Source of the DNA: Candidatus Omnitrophota bacterium
GTDB lineage: Bacteria; Omnitrophota; Omnitrophia; Omnitrophales; Aquincolibacteriaceae
Length of the DNA stretch: 64,000 nucleotides
Assembly (NCBI GenBank): GCA_016196565.1
Contig: JACPXK010000061.1
Coordinates: forward strand, 1 to 64,000
Reading direction: 5' to 3'
Shown here: positions 9,785-22,000 of the stretch, piece after piece
Position numbering within the stretch: the first letter of the stretch is position 1
Layout: each line of letters opens with the position of its first letter
Notes under the pieces: generated by a model
What the model was told of the DNA's origin: nothing
Seen by the model: only the letters and a program-made list of their open reading frames with translations
Databases searched by the model: none
Translations under genes and position numbers: made by a program

Positions 9785-10959
9785 AAATCCTCCGCTGTAT
9801 TCTCAAAGAAGACAAAGAAAAACCGCTCGAAGGCCGTCACCCTTGGGTTTTTTCGGGAGCTATCGACCAAATTGAAGATGGATTTCAGGCCGGGGATTTG
9901 GTGAAGGTTTATTCCAACCGGGAAAAATTTCTTGGCATTGGGTATTTAAATCCCCGTTCCCAAATCGCCATCCGCATGCTGACTTTCGATGACGTGAAAA
10001 TCGATGAAGGCTTTTTTGAAAAGAGAATTCAGAATGCCCTTCGTTTGCGCACGTCTTTTCTGCCTTCCAAAACGAATGCCTACCGTGTGATTCATTCCGA
10101 AGGGGATTTTTTGCCGGGCCTCATTGCGGACCGGTATAACGATTATCTCGTGCTGCAATTTTTAACGGCCGGCATGGACCATTGGAAACCCGTTTTTGTG
10201 AAAATTTTTGAGAAACTTATCCCGGTCAAAGGTATTTTTGAAAAAGATGACACGGAACAAAGGGATTGGGAAGGCCTTCCCAAACGCGTGGAGAGACTCG
10301 CGGGCGAGGAACCTCCCGATTTTGTGGAAATCGAAGAAAACGGCATTCGATTTCTAGTCGACATACATCAAGGCCAAAAAACGGGATTTTATTTGGATCA
10401 GCGTGACGGCCGCATGCTCGTGGGAGCGCACAGCCGCGGCAAACGAGTGCTTAACTGTTTTTCTTATACCGGCGGATTTTCCCTTTACGCGGCAAGGGGA
10501 GGAGCCGCGGAAGTTGTCTCGGTGGAGTCCTCAGAACCTGCGCTGAATACAGCGAAGAATAATTTTGAAAAAAATAATCTTACGGGCACCCAATATCAAT
10601 TTATGCAAGAGGACGTTTTTGAATACCTTCGTTCCTCCCGTCAGGAATTTGATTTTATCATCCTTGATCCGCCCGCCTTTTGCAAAAATAAACATCAAGT
10701 TCAGCAGGCCGCGCGGGGTTATAAGGATATCAATCTCTACGCACTAAAACGGCTGGCTCCCGGCGGACTGCTTTTCACGTCCTCATGTTCTTCCTACATT
10801 ACGCCGGATCTTTTTCAGAAAATTGTTTTCGGTGCCGCCAAAGATGCGCGCCGTGACGTTCAAATTCTCGCCAAGACTTCCCATGGTTTTGATCATCCCA
10901 TCTCCATCTATCACCCCGAAGGTGAATACCTCAAAGGCCTGCTCTGTCAGGTAAGTTGA
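9781..10959 (+). CDS. rlmI: 23S rRNA m5C methyltransferase, RlmI family
   Basis: This 392-residue class I rRNA large-subunit methyltransferase has an N-terminal PUA-like domain (RHPWVFSGAI), a central segment with LVDIHQGQKTGFYLDQR, the SAM-binding motif VLNCFSYTGGFSLYAA, and the catalytic-type LDPPAFCKNK. It should modify 23S rRNA. The ATG at 9781 overlaps the uppP stop (ATGA). It is the last gene of the overlapping manB-manC-uppP-rlmI operon. The 111 bases that follow before the giant gene hold a weak AT-rich inverted repeat but no convincing terminator or promoter. Confidence 0.9.
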   Translation: MKILRCILKEDKEKPLEGRHPWVFSGAIDQIEDGFQAGDLVKVYSNREKFLGIGYLNPRSQIAIRMLTFDDVKIDEGFFEKRIQNALRLRTSFLPSKTNAYRVIHSEGDFLPGLIADRYNDYLVLQFLTAGMDHWKPVFVKIFEKLIPVKGIFEKDDTEQRDWEGLPKRVERLAGEEPPDFVEIEENGIRFLVDIHQGQKTGFYLDQRDGRMLVGAHSRGKRVLNCFSYTGGFSLYAARGGAAEVVSVESSEPALNTAKNNFEKNNLTGTQYQFMQEDVFEYLRSSRQEFDFIILDPPAFCKNKHQVQQAARGYKDINLYALKRLAPGGLLFTSSCSSYITPDLFQKIVFGAAKDARRDVQILAKTSHGFDHPISIYHPEGEYLKGLLCQVS

Positions 10960-11070
10960 AAAAATTAGAATTTTTCTCGCCGGCAAAATAGGTCAATGCC
11001 GTCAAATGCTATTAAATGATCGTTTTTGATAGAAAGCTATTGGGGAATTCCTTGAATAGGGAAGGGTGCT

Positions 11071-13059
11071 ATGGTATCTTTTTCAAACTTTTATCATGTC
11101 TTAAGTTTGTACCCCTTTCTTATGACAAAAAACCTTGATTGTAGAGACAGAAAAAACCTTTCTGCGTGCGGCAGATTTTTTTCAAATTTGCCTTTACGCA
11201 GAGCCGTTGCCTTTCTCATTGTTCTGTCCTTTGTTTTGACTCAGAATGGGACGGCATTTTCTTACGCCTCCACCGCCGAATTTTCACCAAAATTTTTTAC
11301 TCCCTCGCTAAGCTCAATGGCTGTCCCTGGTTCCATCGGAAAAGTGGAAGAATTTTTCCAAGGGAAATCGGATAAGACCGTTATTTTGATTCAAGATGCC
11401 CACGCCATTCCCGAAGCGCAGCGAAACATTCAAAAAATCATCCAGCATTTTCAAAAAGAATATGGGGTGAATTGGGTAGGCGTGGAAGGGGCCTCGGCAC
11501 CTCTCGATACTCAGATTTTTAAGAGCTTTCCGGATCAGGCATCCCTCGGAAAAGTTTTTGACGAATATATGGCCAAAGGTGAGCTTACGGGCGCGGCCGT
11601 TTCTGCGATCTTTTCCTCGCCCGAGAACAAAACCGTTTATCAGGGGATTGAAGATCGGGAACTTTATGAAGAAGGGATTAGGCGCTACCTGGAGGCCATG
11701 AAGAAAAGTCCGGAAATTCTTGAAGAAATCAAGGAGTTGAAAGAAAAAAACAAGATTCGGAAGGAAAAAATTTATCCGCCTCAACTTCTGGAAATTGATC
11801 GGGCTCTGGAAAATTTTGATGCCGACCAAAGCACTTTTGCCGAAGCCCTCAAAAAACTGGCCCATGTCCGCGGGCCGGAAAAGGGAACTGAACTTGCCCT
11901 TCTTGCCGAATCAATCCGCAGTGAACGGCATAATAAGAGTTCCCTTGAAGCCGAAGTCAAAGGTTTAGCGCAAGAAGTAAAAAACAGAATTGCTTCATCC
12001 GCCGAAGCGACCGTGCGTTTTAATCAACAATACCAATTATTCCTCACCTCGCGAATGTCCGCCGAAGCCTTTGCCGTCTTTTTGTTGGAGCTCACGAAAA
12101 AAGAGGCCAGGATGAAAATTTCTCATCGCCTCGCCGCTTTGATCGAGCGTCACAAACGTTTAAGCAAGATCGAGGGCGCGCGTTTGTTCCGTGATTTTGA
12201 GCGCTACGGCCAATCCGTTAAAGAGGCGCTTTTTAGAAACGATGAGGAACGTGGTCTGGACCTGGAAACTCATCGACTGAATCTTTTGAAGAAGCTCTCC
12301 GGGCTCGAATTGAGCAGAGAAGAATGGGAAGAGACTAAGAGTATTGTCATTGCGCCAAAAAAGGGGACAGGTCTTAAAGCCCTGTCCCCTTTTTTGGATT
12401 TTGAATCCCACGTCCGTTTTTACCTTAATGCCGAAGAGCGCGACGGGATATTTTCTAAAAATGCGATGGCGGGGCTCGGCCAAAGAAAAAGCGGTTTGAT
12501 CATCGCCGGCGGTTTTCACGCCCAAGGCCTTATTCGCCGTTTCAAAGAAAATGGAATTTCTTATCTCCTTGTCCGCCCCGAAATCCAATCGCTTCCCGAG
12601 CACAACCGTTATCAGGACCTCATGCGCGGCGATGTTTCCTGGAAAAATTATTTCCGCGTCGAAAATGGAAAAGTCAATTTGTACCGGGCCTTTACCCGTG
12701 CGGTTCGCGACAAACTCTTAAACTCACCTGCGGCCGCCCAGGAGAGACTGCTTTTGAAACGCTGGCGCGATCAAATTATCCGCGATTTGATCCGCAAAGA
12801 AAAAGCCACCCAAGCGGGGCGGTACACGGCTTTCTTGGATGAAGTCGTTTTGAGAAGTCAAAATTCCAAAGGCAAACCCGGCTGGCAAATCAAAGTCGAA
12901 AAATTCCTGGAAGACCTGCACGTTCTGGACCGCGAAGGCCGCCTTAGCGAACCCAACATCGTCAAACTCCTTCAACCTGCTGCCGCGGCACTCCATCCGA
13001 ACGGGCATCTTATCTTAAGCCCCTTCGAATCGATTCCCGTATACGATCTTCCCGCGGTC
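11071..13059 (+). other. Giant protein module 1: signal peptide and TIKI/TraB-like domain
   Basis: Residues 1-663. After the signal-like segment (41-67) comes a domain with IQDAHAIPEAQ (His 111), VGVEG (Glu 139) and, 340 residues later, IIAGGFHAQGL (His 483). The His/Glu/His layout and Rossmann-like strands resemble the TIKI/TraB/ChaN group of putative metallohydrolases. A long helical insert lies between. The last part (about 540-663) is a helical region ending in VYDLPAV just before the first motif copy. The family assignment is tentative. Confidence 0.45.
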
Positions 13060-16000
13060 CGGTCCGAGGTGAAGCCGGATTCCCTAAAAAAGAAACGCCG
13101 CTCTGAAAACCGAAGCCAAAGCCAATCCGATCTCCACAGAAATCGGATTTATATCGAGCCGTTTAGGGAACGGGAAGTTTTAGCGCAGCTCCGCCAAAAG
13201 GGAGTCTCATTCATTCAAGCGCAAGAACATGGCGAATATCTCCCGCTTCCCACGGCGTGGAATGCTTTGCAAGCGGGAAAGTTCCTGGATCCCTATGTCG
13301 TCCTTTTAACAAAAAATGATTTTAATATTTACCGTATTGAAGAAATAACAGAAGGTGAAAATCAAGGCAAAAAAGTGTTGATCAACCTGGGAGGTGTGGC
13401 GGAGATTTATGGGCATCCCGTTTCTTATGATCTTATTGATGACGGAAATAGAAATGCCATTCGCTTCGGTTTTTATGAACTAACAAATTCTGCCGGAAAA
13501 AAAGTGATTCGTCTTGTAACCCTTTTATCCTTGGAGGAGGACAATGAACTTTTAATCGTTACGGAAGTTGATGCAAAGAATGCTCCGGATCTGAGCTTTG
13601 ACATCACGGATGCGGCTAAATCGGAAAGAATGATTTCAACGCCCCTAAGAGAATCCATCCCTGATTCTGTAAGGGCGATTGGTCTTCTTATTCACGCCGG
13701 TTCTTTTACGTTGGATGCTGATCAAGGAATATTCTCGGTGATATTGAGAAAGGGAGGCAAGCGCACGCGCAGTCTGGTTGATGGGTCGGTTGTGAAAACG
13801 GATGATCCTTCTTTGTACTCGGAATTTAAAAATAAATTTTCCGAACTTATTAAAAAACTAATCAAACTCGAAGAGGACGCTTTCATTCAGCTCAAACTTT
13901 TAGGAGACGGCGGAGAAGGAGGGCAGATTCGCCTTATCGGTCCCTCAAACGGCTCTCTGAATCGAGAGTTAAGAGTTTTAATGTCTATGGCCGCAGATTT
14001 AAATATTAACTTCTCCACTAAAGATGAGGAATTTATTCTCCTGCCCAACGATGATATTTATGATGATCTCTCAAGTCTTGTTCCTCGTTCAGAAACGCGG
14101 ATAGGTGAATTGGACAAAAAACTTAAAAGCAGAACAAAATGGACCTTTGCCTTGCTGAGCTTAGGAACGTTTCATACCGGATTAGGTGTCGTGATCATGC
14201 GCGCCATGGCGATGAATCAACGTCTTTCTTATTCTCCGGCATTAAATTGGCTGCCCGATTTATTGATGGTCATGGCGAATTTGCAGTTTTCAATGTTTCT
14301 GGAACTTATAAGGGATAAAAGTGTTAGGAAAGACATTCTCTCGCGCGGATTTGTCAATTTCTCACATCTTTTTGTTCCTCTCATCTATATTTTTTGGGAA
14401 TTTGCTTCTTATTTTTTTTCGGATTCTTTCAAACGATGGCTTGTGGCAGGAACTACTTTTGAATGGGGCGATATTCCTGCTTACGCGGCGGGTGGGCTTA
14501 TCAGCTATGGGATTACTTTGGGATTGATGCGCCGCAACCGAATCGCGATTAAGAAAGAACAAAACTTAGTTCGCTCCGAAACGCGAAGTCACGAGAAGGT
14601 ATTGCTTGAGCTGGCTGAACAGCGCCGGAACCTTTTGGCTTCTTCGAATCCCGCAAATATTGATCAAGCTTGGAGAATTCAGCTTCACATCAATAGAATT
14701 TTGACGCAAATGGAAATTCCGTTCGTGGGGATTGGGGATATTCATGGAAGTTTGTATGACCTTAGAAGGGTTCTACGTCAAATTCAACCGGAAAAGGTTG
14801 TCGCGCAGGTGGGTGACGCCATTGATCGTGGAATGCGCTCCGCCGATGCGGAAAATCACCTGCGTTTGTTTCAAGAAGAGTTTATCCAAGGCAAACGGCC
14901 TGCTCCTGTATTCCGGATTCTTGGTAATCATGAACTTATGCTTCTTTTGGGAATGTTGGGTGATGACAAACAATTGCGATACTGGGCCATATTCTCAGAA
15001 AATGGAAATCAATTTAAATTGCCGGATGATGTTTGGTTGCAAATTACGACAGATCAGAATGCCGATGTTACGCTTTTACGAGAAGCTCTCCAAAAAGATC
15101 CTGCTTATGGTCCTATGATTCAAAAAATGCTGAAAGATATTCAGAATGGAAATATTCTCGCAGCGCTTGCGATTCAAGAAAGTATTGTCAGTCATGCGGG
15201 AATAACGCCTGAACTTATGATGCAGCTTGAAGCAGAAATTCTTCAAGCCAAAGGAATTGACTCCGATCCTTTATCCGATGAAGAACTTCACGCGCGTGTC
15301 ACCGATGCCGAAATTGCCGAATACATTAACGTGTTGTTCCAAAAAGCGTTTATGCAGAAGGATTTTGACCATAATATTTTTGGCCCGGAAGGCATTTTTT
15401 GGACCCGTCAGCCGCTCGCACCTTGGCGCCGCCAAGTTTATGGACATGTGCCTCAGCCAGAAATCAAAATGGTTTCAAATAGCATTGGCATTGATGCTGT
15501 GGTGCATGAACGAACGAGCCATTATTTAGATGTCAACGCCACGGGACTTATTTCCTCAATCAGCCTTTCTCCAGATAGAGATATTTTGTCACAAATTATC
15601 GGCGCAAGAAACGAGCCCTTGGTAAAACTTAGCGACAAAGATTTGCAGCAAGGGTGGGTAGATCTATATTTGCTGGGGCCTTCCGACTTGATTCCGCTTG
15701 AGAAAAGTCTAAAAGACGTTGTAACAACTTCAGGCTTTAAAGAGCGCGGAATAGAATTGCGCCTTAAAGAAATAAGAAATCCCAAGTTGTGGAAATTTTG
15801 GAGCCGAGAACAAAAAGATTATGCGGTCAGAGTTTCTAAAATGTCAGCAGCAGAATTAGAGCAAGAAGTAAGGCAATACAGCGAATTGCAGGGCGGAATG
15901 ACGGCCGAGCTTCGTTCGATTATGAAGCGGGTTAATGTGCTGGGGCATTTGATTAATGGCGGTTATGTGGTTGCAGAATCGATGGAAAGAATGATAAAAG

Positions 16001-19000
16001 ATTTCCCCGACTCTTCGGCAACATGGAAAGCCGACCAAGCTGAAGCATTTAGAAAAATTACCATTATCCGGGAAATTCTTTACCGGTGGTGGGATAACAC
16101 CTCTAAGCTCAAATCTTATACCTTATTTTCTAATAATGAAATTGTACCATTTGCTCGCCGGCATGGAGAACCGATTGAAGATCTAGATATTGCAGTGATC
16201 GGTGCGGCAGGGAATTTAGGAACTTACACAGTGGATCGATTGGCGAAGGAAGCTAAAGCGGTTGAAGCCTCCATGCTGCCGAATGAATGGGTGCCTTATA
16301 AAGATTATGCGTTCGAAAATTCAGAAAAAGTCCGTATGCAAGCTGCCGCAATGCCGGATCTTGACTATCAAAGAAAACTCATTGCTCAAAGTGACGGTAT
16401 TTTGCATTTAGGAGGGCTGGTTTCCAGCAGTTTGACTCCGGCAGGAATTTCGTTGGAAGATTTCATTTATGTGAACGCATTTCCTTTGGCTATTTTTTAT
16501 GAAGAGTCGTATCGGCAAGGCGAATACCCGCGCATTGTTTACGCATCCTCCATGCAAATTTATGACCTTATGGATTGGAAGATTCGTTTTCCTCCCAATC
16601 ATGTTTTAAAAGAAGGTGATTTGATTTTTTCTCCTGAGCTCAATCGATGGATTGACGATATGGCCCAATTCCTTATCGAAAAAGCAGAAGATAATCAGGC
16701 CAGAGAAGCTATTCGGGAATACATCCAAAAGCATGCCCCTCCCACTAAATTCCCCGCGCATGAAATCAGCCGTTTTTACGCGCTCTCCAAAGCTGTGGGG
16801 GAACGAATCATAAGCCGTTATCCGAATGGTGTCTCTTTAAGATTGGGCGGTGTTTATGGCCCTGGATATGATGCGCCTTCAGGAAAAGCCTTGGATGACC
16901 GCATGGTGAGTCAGTTCTTTTATCACGCTAGCAAAAATCAACCTATCCCGGTTTCGGATATTCAAAAACATTATTTTTATATCGAAGATGCGGCGAATGC
17001 GCTTGTTCGTGCTGCGACGGCAAGTCTTACGGATGCTTTTAGACCGTGGGAACCCCGGGTTATTAATGTGGGAGCGCCGGCTCTCCATTCCGCGCGCGAA
17101 ATCGCGGAGATGATCAAACGTGTTACGGGCAGCTCCAGCCCGCTGGTGGAAAATCCCAATCCCCAAGATTCGCCGCGTCTTTTGCTTGATTTAACAAAAA
17201 TGGAAGAAGTCCTCGGAGAAAAATCTCATATTTCATTGGAAGAAGGGATCCGCAAACATTGGGCGTGGATGTCGCAGTCTGCTGATACCGCCCCCAAAAC
17301 CTGGAGCAATCGTTTTTTTCACGTTACCCGCTCTGAGATGCGGTCATTACAAACCGACGGTGGTTCCACCGGACAAGCTCTTGTCCTGCAGCCGGTTGGA
17401 AGCCTCATACTTGAAGATGGCACAACGGTCACTCTGGTCCCGGCGAGAACTTTGTATGAAGAATTCGGCCTTCCGCCTTTTGAATTTCTTTTTCAAGGAA
17501 ACGATTTTGTAACTCTTAAACCGACCAGAATTCACTCCGACGATTTAGAATTGCTTTTGAAATCCACCGATGCCCCTTACACCTTAGATGCTTACGGCCT
17601 GGTTTTTATCGATTGGCTCGAACGGCTAGGAAGGCTTAAACTTTTTGAAGAAATATTTCGCAAAGCGGTAGTTCGAGTTGAAGAAGATGCTGAAAATTTG
17701 ATTCTCGTCTCGACTTTTTGGGGAAGGTATTCAACCGCTCAATTAGAAGAATTTCGAAATAAGTTTTATCGCGATAAAGGATTGATTGTCGAAGTTAAGC
17801 CGGGCATTTTTAGTCATGATTTTAGATTATTAATTCCTAAGGCCGAGATCAAAAAACTGGCGGATATTCAAAGAAAAATTAATGCAGGCCTAAAAACGCT
17901 TGCCGATTATCTTGAAGCCGCCGGCCAGAAACTAAATGAAAAAAATCAAGAACAAGAGGCATTAAAACGGCTGATTCCGGAAATCATCCTTCAATTACAA
18001 TCCGTTCACGGCGAGGATGTGGCCAGCGCTTTGGCGATTTTTGAAAAAATGCCCAGAGAAACGGCCCGCTATGCGGCGGAAACCTTTATCGATCTGGGCA
18101 GCGAAGTAGAACTTGACCCTACCGGCCGGATTTCATCGGAGCCGAAACGACCTTTGGGAATTCCTCTTAGCTATCTTAGTCATCAGTATCATGATTATGA
18201 TTTTCCTTTGCGTCTTGCCGCCGTCAAAATCGCGGGCGCGCACGCGATTTCTGAATTTTCAAACCGGCTGTTCGAGCTTTTGGATTATTCTTATGAATCT
18301 GTTGAGGGGCCTAAAATCGGCAACGGCCGCTTGCATTCCGACAAATATTTGGAGCAGCGCCATGAAGCCGCTAAGGCGCTGGCTGCCATCGCGAAAACCG
18401 ATGGACCGACGCTGGACCGCCTGATTCAAACGGCCGGCTCTGCAACGCCCGCACCTTGGTGGGTCAAACGCAGTGCCATTGAAGCCTTGGGCATGTCCGG
18501 CGTGCGCGAGTCCCGGGTGCTGGCCGTGCTCAAAGAAGCTTATGATTTTACGCCCGTCTATCGAGATTCATTGCTTGTCGAACGCGATCAAAGTTCCCGC
18601 GATCCGGACAAACTCAAAGACGTGATTGTTTCCGCTGCCATGGTTGCCTTGGCAAAATTAGGGGAGAATGAAATCAAACCAGATCTTCTCGCGGCGCTGC
18701 CTAATCATCCGCATTCTTATCATCCCTATGATTGGGAATTCAGTATGACGGATTTGGCAGTCGTTGAGGCTTTGGGCGAATTAAAAGATGCCAGTGTGAT
18801 TCCTCATCTTATGAAAGTTGTTGCCAATCAATGGAACCATTTCAATGCCCGCGTCAGTGCGCTTCAAGCAATTTACCGGTTGGATCCGCACAACAAAGAT
18901 TTCCTCAAAATGCTTATAGGCATTTGGGATTATTTGTGGGATTTGAATTTAGCTCATGATTTGCCGGATTATGAAGGAAATGCTGAGGATAGAGAAGCGT

Positions 19001-22000
19001 TCTACCGCTACCTTGGAAATGTCCGGAAGGTGATAGCTGCAAAAGAAAGATCTCGTATGTGGCTGACTGTGATTACGCGCAATGAAGCGGTGAAGACACT
19101 GATTCAATTGGGATATCCCGCCTTTTTGGATTATGCCGCAGACTTGGAGCGCGAACGCGGTAGACCAGAATGGAAGATCGCCGGCCTTGCCCTTCAAAAG
19201 AAATTCAGCCTGAATTCGCGGGATAAAACCGCTTTAGAAAGATTGCAGCAGCTTTATGCCTTGATTGACGCCAATAGTATCCATGGTCAATGGTACAGCA
19301 CGTCTTATATTTCTTTGGAGGATTTGGATGTTTTTGGAGAAATCTTCGGCGATTTGGACCTTGAGCATGCCGATCTTGTCTTTAGCGTGCTGAGGCCCAA
19401 GCCGCAATTTGACGAAAAATTCAGGGACCAGATCCGCCGCAAAACGCTGGAACATTTCGGCAAGAGGCTGGTTGAGGAAAACCTGGTCCGCTCCGAAATG
19501 AGGACGACAATAGGAGTTAGTGGTGCCCCACTTACCCAAACGCTGCCACTGGGTTCGGTAAGGTATTTTGGTGCGAATGGGCGCTGGATTCTTACCAAAG
19601 ATCCTTTTGGAAATCCCATTGAGCAGCTCTGGTGGGATCGAAACAACAAATTCGAAAAAGCGGTTTTCTGGAATGTGGACCGGAAATTATTTGTTATGAA
19701 ATCGCAAGGCAAGCACGAGCCGTTTTATGGGCAGCATTTTGAAATTGAAGGGGACCCTCGTTTGGTAGGTTCCGTCTTTCCGCAGAGCGAGGAACCGGAA
19801 GATTTTTTAGACCGGTCCGGACTATTTTTTTATGAAGGAATTAATCTTTCAGACCATCCGGAACTTATTCCTGGCGCAGGGGCTAATTATCTTCATGATT
19901 TTCATCCTCCAAAAGGATTGGGTTTTTCAACGCTTAATCTTATCGCTTATTTAGCCAAAGATAGGAACAAATCTTTACGTTATGTCGGCACCGTTGAGAC
20001 CAAGATGATTAAATATGGATTAAACGAGGTGGGAATTTCTGACAAAAATCCATGGCAATTTTCCCTTCTGAAGGGTTTTGTTGACATAAAGGAAATCAGA
20101 TGGCAGCCGCGTCCGGCGGAAAGAATATTCAACCCAAACGGATTTTTCGTTTCGGTTCAAGATGGCAATGTCACCAGGGCTTTTCATGAAGGCAGAATGT
20201 TTCTACCTCCTCAAATTACCCGTGAAGGGGGAGGTGATACCTTTCTTTTGAATACACCGAACGGTCCCTACGCCCGGATTGATAAGAAGGGAAATATTCT
20301 TGAGGACCTCCGTTCCGAAATGCGGGGGGAAAGCAAAAGAATTTTTGATGCCGGAAAAAATCTATTTTTCGCGCTTACACCCTTCGCCACCTATGTTGCT
20401 ATTTCAAATTATCTCCCTAAACCGGCGCTTGAATGGGGGGTGCATTTTTTAGGTTTTATTTTAGGGCTTTATGTTTTGAGGGCGATTCGGTATTTGCAAT
20501 TTAAAAAATCATTCAAGGCATTTCGCTTTTGGTCTCGCTGGCCTCTGACGGTTTCCTATAAGGATGCAATCGTTATGGGAAGCATTATTTCTTTTTTTCT
20601 GGGCGGCTACGGCATTTTTCCCGCTGCTTTATTCAGCCACACATTAACCAAAAAATATGAGGAGAGACCGGAACACATCAACCCTATCGATCGAAGTCTC
20701 AAAGAGTCTTATGACTGGACCTTAAGCCCGCGCGCTTCCCGCCTTCTTCTTTTATTCGTTCCCTTCATCGATTGGGCCATGACAGCCTTGTCTAAATTTT
20801 TCGGACGTGATGTGGTTTTCCATACGGACACTAAGTGGCAAATTCCGTTTTCTTTTTTCCCGACAGAATTTACGGCCATAAGTTTAGTGACCGCAGCGGC
20901 AGTCACGTTTTATTATATGACCCGGCGGGGATTGTCTTTTGCTTCCGCACTTTTTTTCATGGGGCCCATGATCATGGGCCCGCAGCTTTTATTGCTGGGG
21001 GGTGTTTTCGACCCTATTTCTAGGATTGGCGGCTATCAAGCAGGTGGTGCTTCATTTAATCTGGGAGATGTTTTGATGACGGCCGGGGCGATGCTTGTCA
21101 TTTCGGATTGGGCCACGAAGGCTGTACGTAAAAAACAATTACAGCAGAATCTAAACGCCTTTTTTATGAAGGTGAATCAGATTCAAGATAATCTTCCCGG
21201 AGATTTTACGCGGATTAAATTCAGCTATGAATTCAAAACTTTTCGCCAGCTAAAACCCCATGAGATTTTCCCAGCCGGTGCGGATTCAAGACTCAAAAAA
21301 CAAGCAGGGAGCCTATTTTTTGAGCTTTATCAGCAACGGGGTTTTTGGCAGAAGGAAGAAAAAGGAGATAAAGCCACAGGCAAACTGCCCTCGATTCATT
21401 TTTGGATTAATCCCGACGCTCCCGATTTGAAATTTTCAACCTTACTGCAATTCATTCAGGGAAATATTCATTTTCAGTCGGACGTTTATGAATCGCGCGA
21501 TCCCCTAGCCGCTTTGGACAGATTGCTGCAAGATTTAAAGCACGGAACCTTAAAAACCCCTCTTCCTTTGCATTTGCCTCAGCTCAAGGTTTGGGACGAT
21601 TTGACCCGGGAATATAGGCAAGTCGACGAATCTTGGTCTGCCCGCCGTTCGGAAATGCGTACGATAAAATTGTTTGATCCGGCGGCGGATTTGATCTCAA
21701 GGCTTATAGAAAGACGCGAAGAAATTTTTTCGGCGTTGATTAAGGCGTCAGGCTCGTCAGTTTTGGATTTTAGAAAACTGTTGGAAAAAGATGAGCCTTT
21801 AAAAATATTAGGCGAAAATGAAGATTCTCATGCGCTGATTCCACTTCGCAAAAAATACGCGGCCGGATGGCCGGCGCCTTCCCGCATTGAAACTTCTTTT
21901 CTTTCTTACCTGGATAATGTTGAAGACTATGCCTGGCTGTTGGAGGAAAAAGAAAAACATCCCGGCGATCCAGAGTTTCAACAAATTGCAAGCGACGCTA

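Noticed and set aside
10960..11070. A promoter for the giant gene
   Set aside because: TTGATA at 11026 has no matching -10 at 16-18 bases; no convincing pair was found, though expression may come from the upstream operon.
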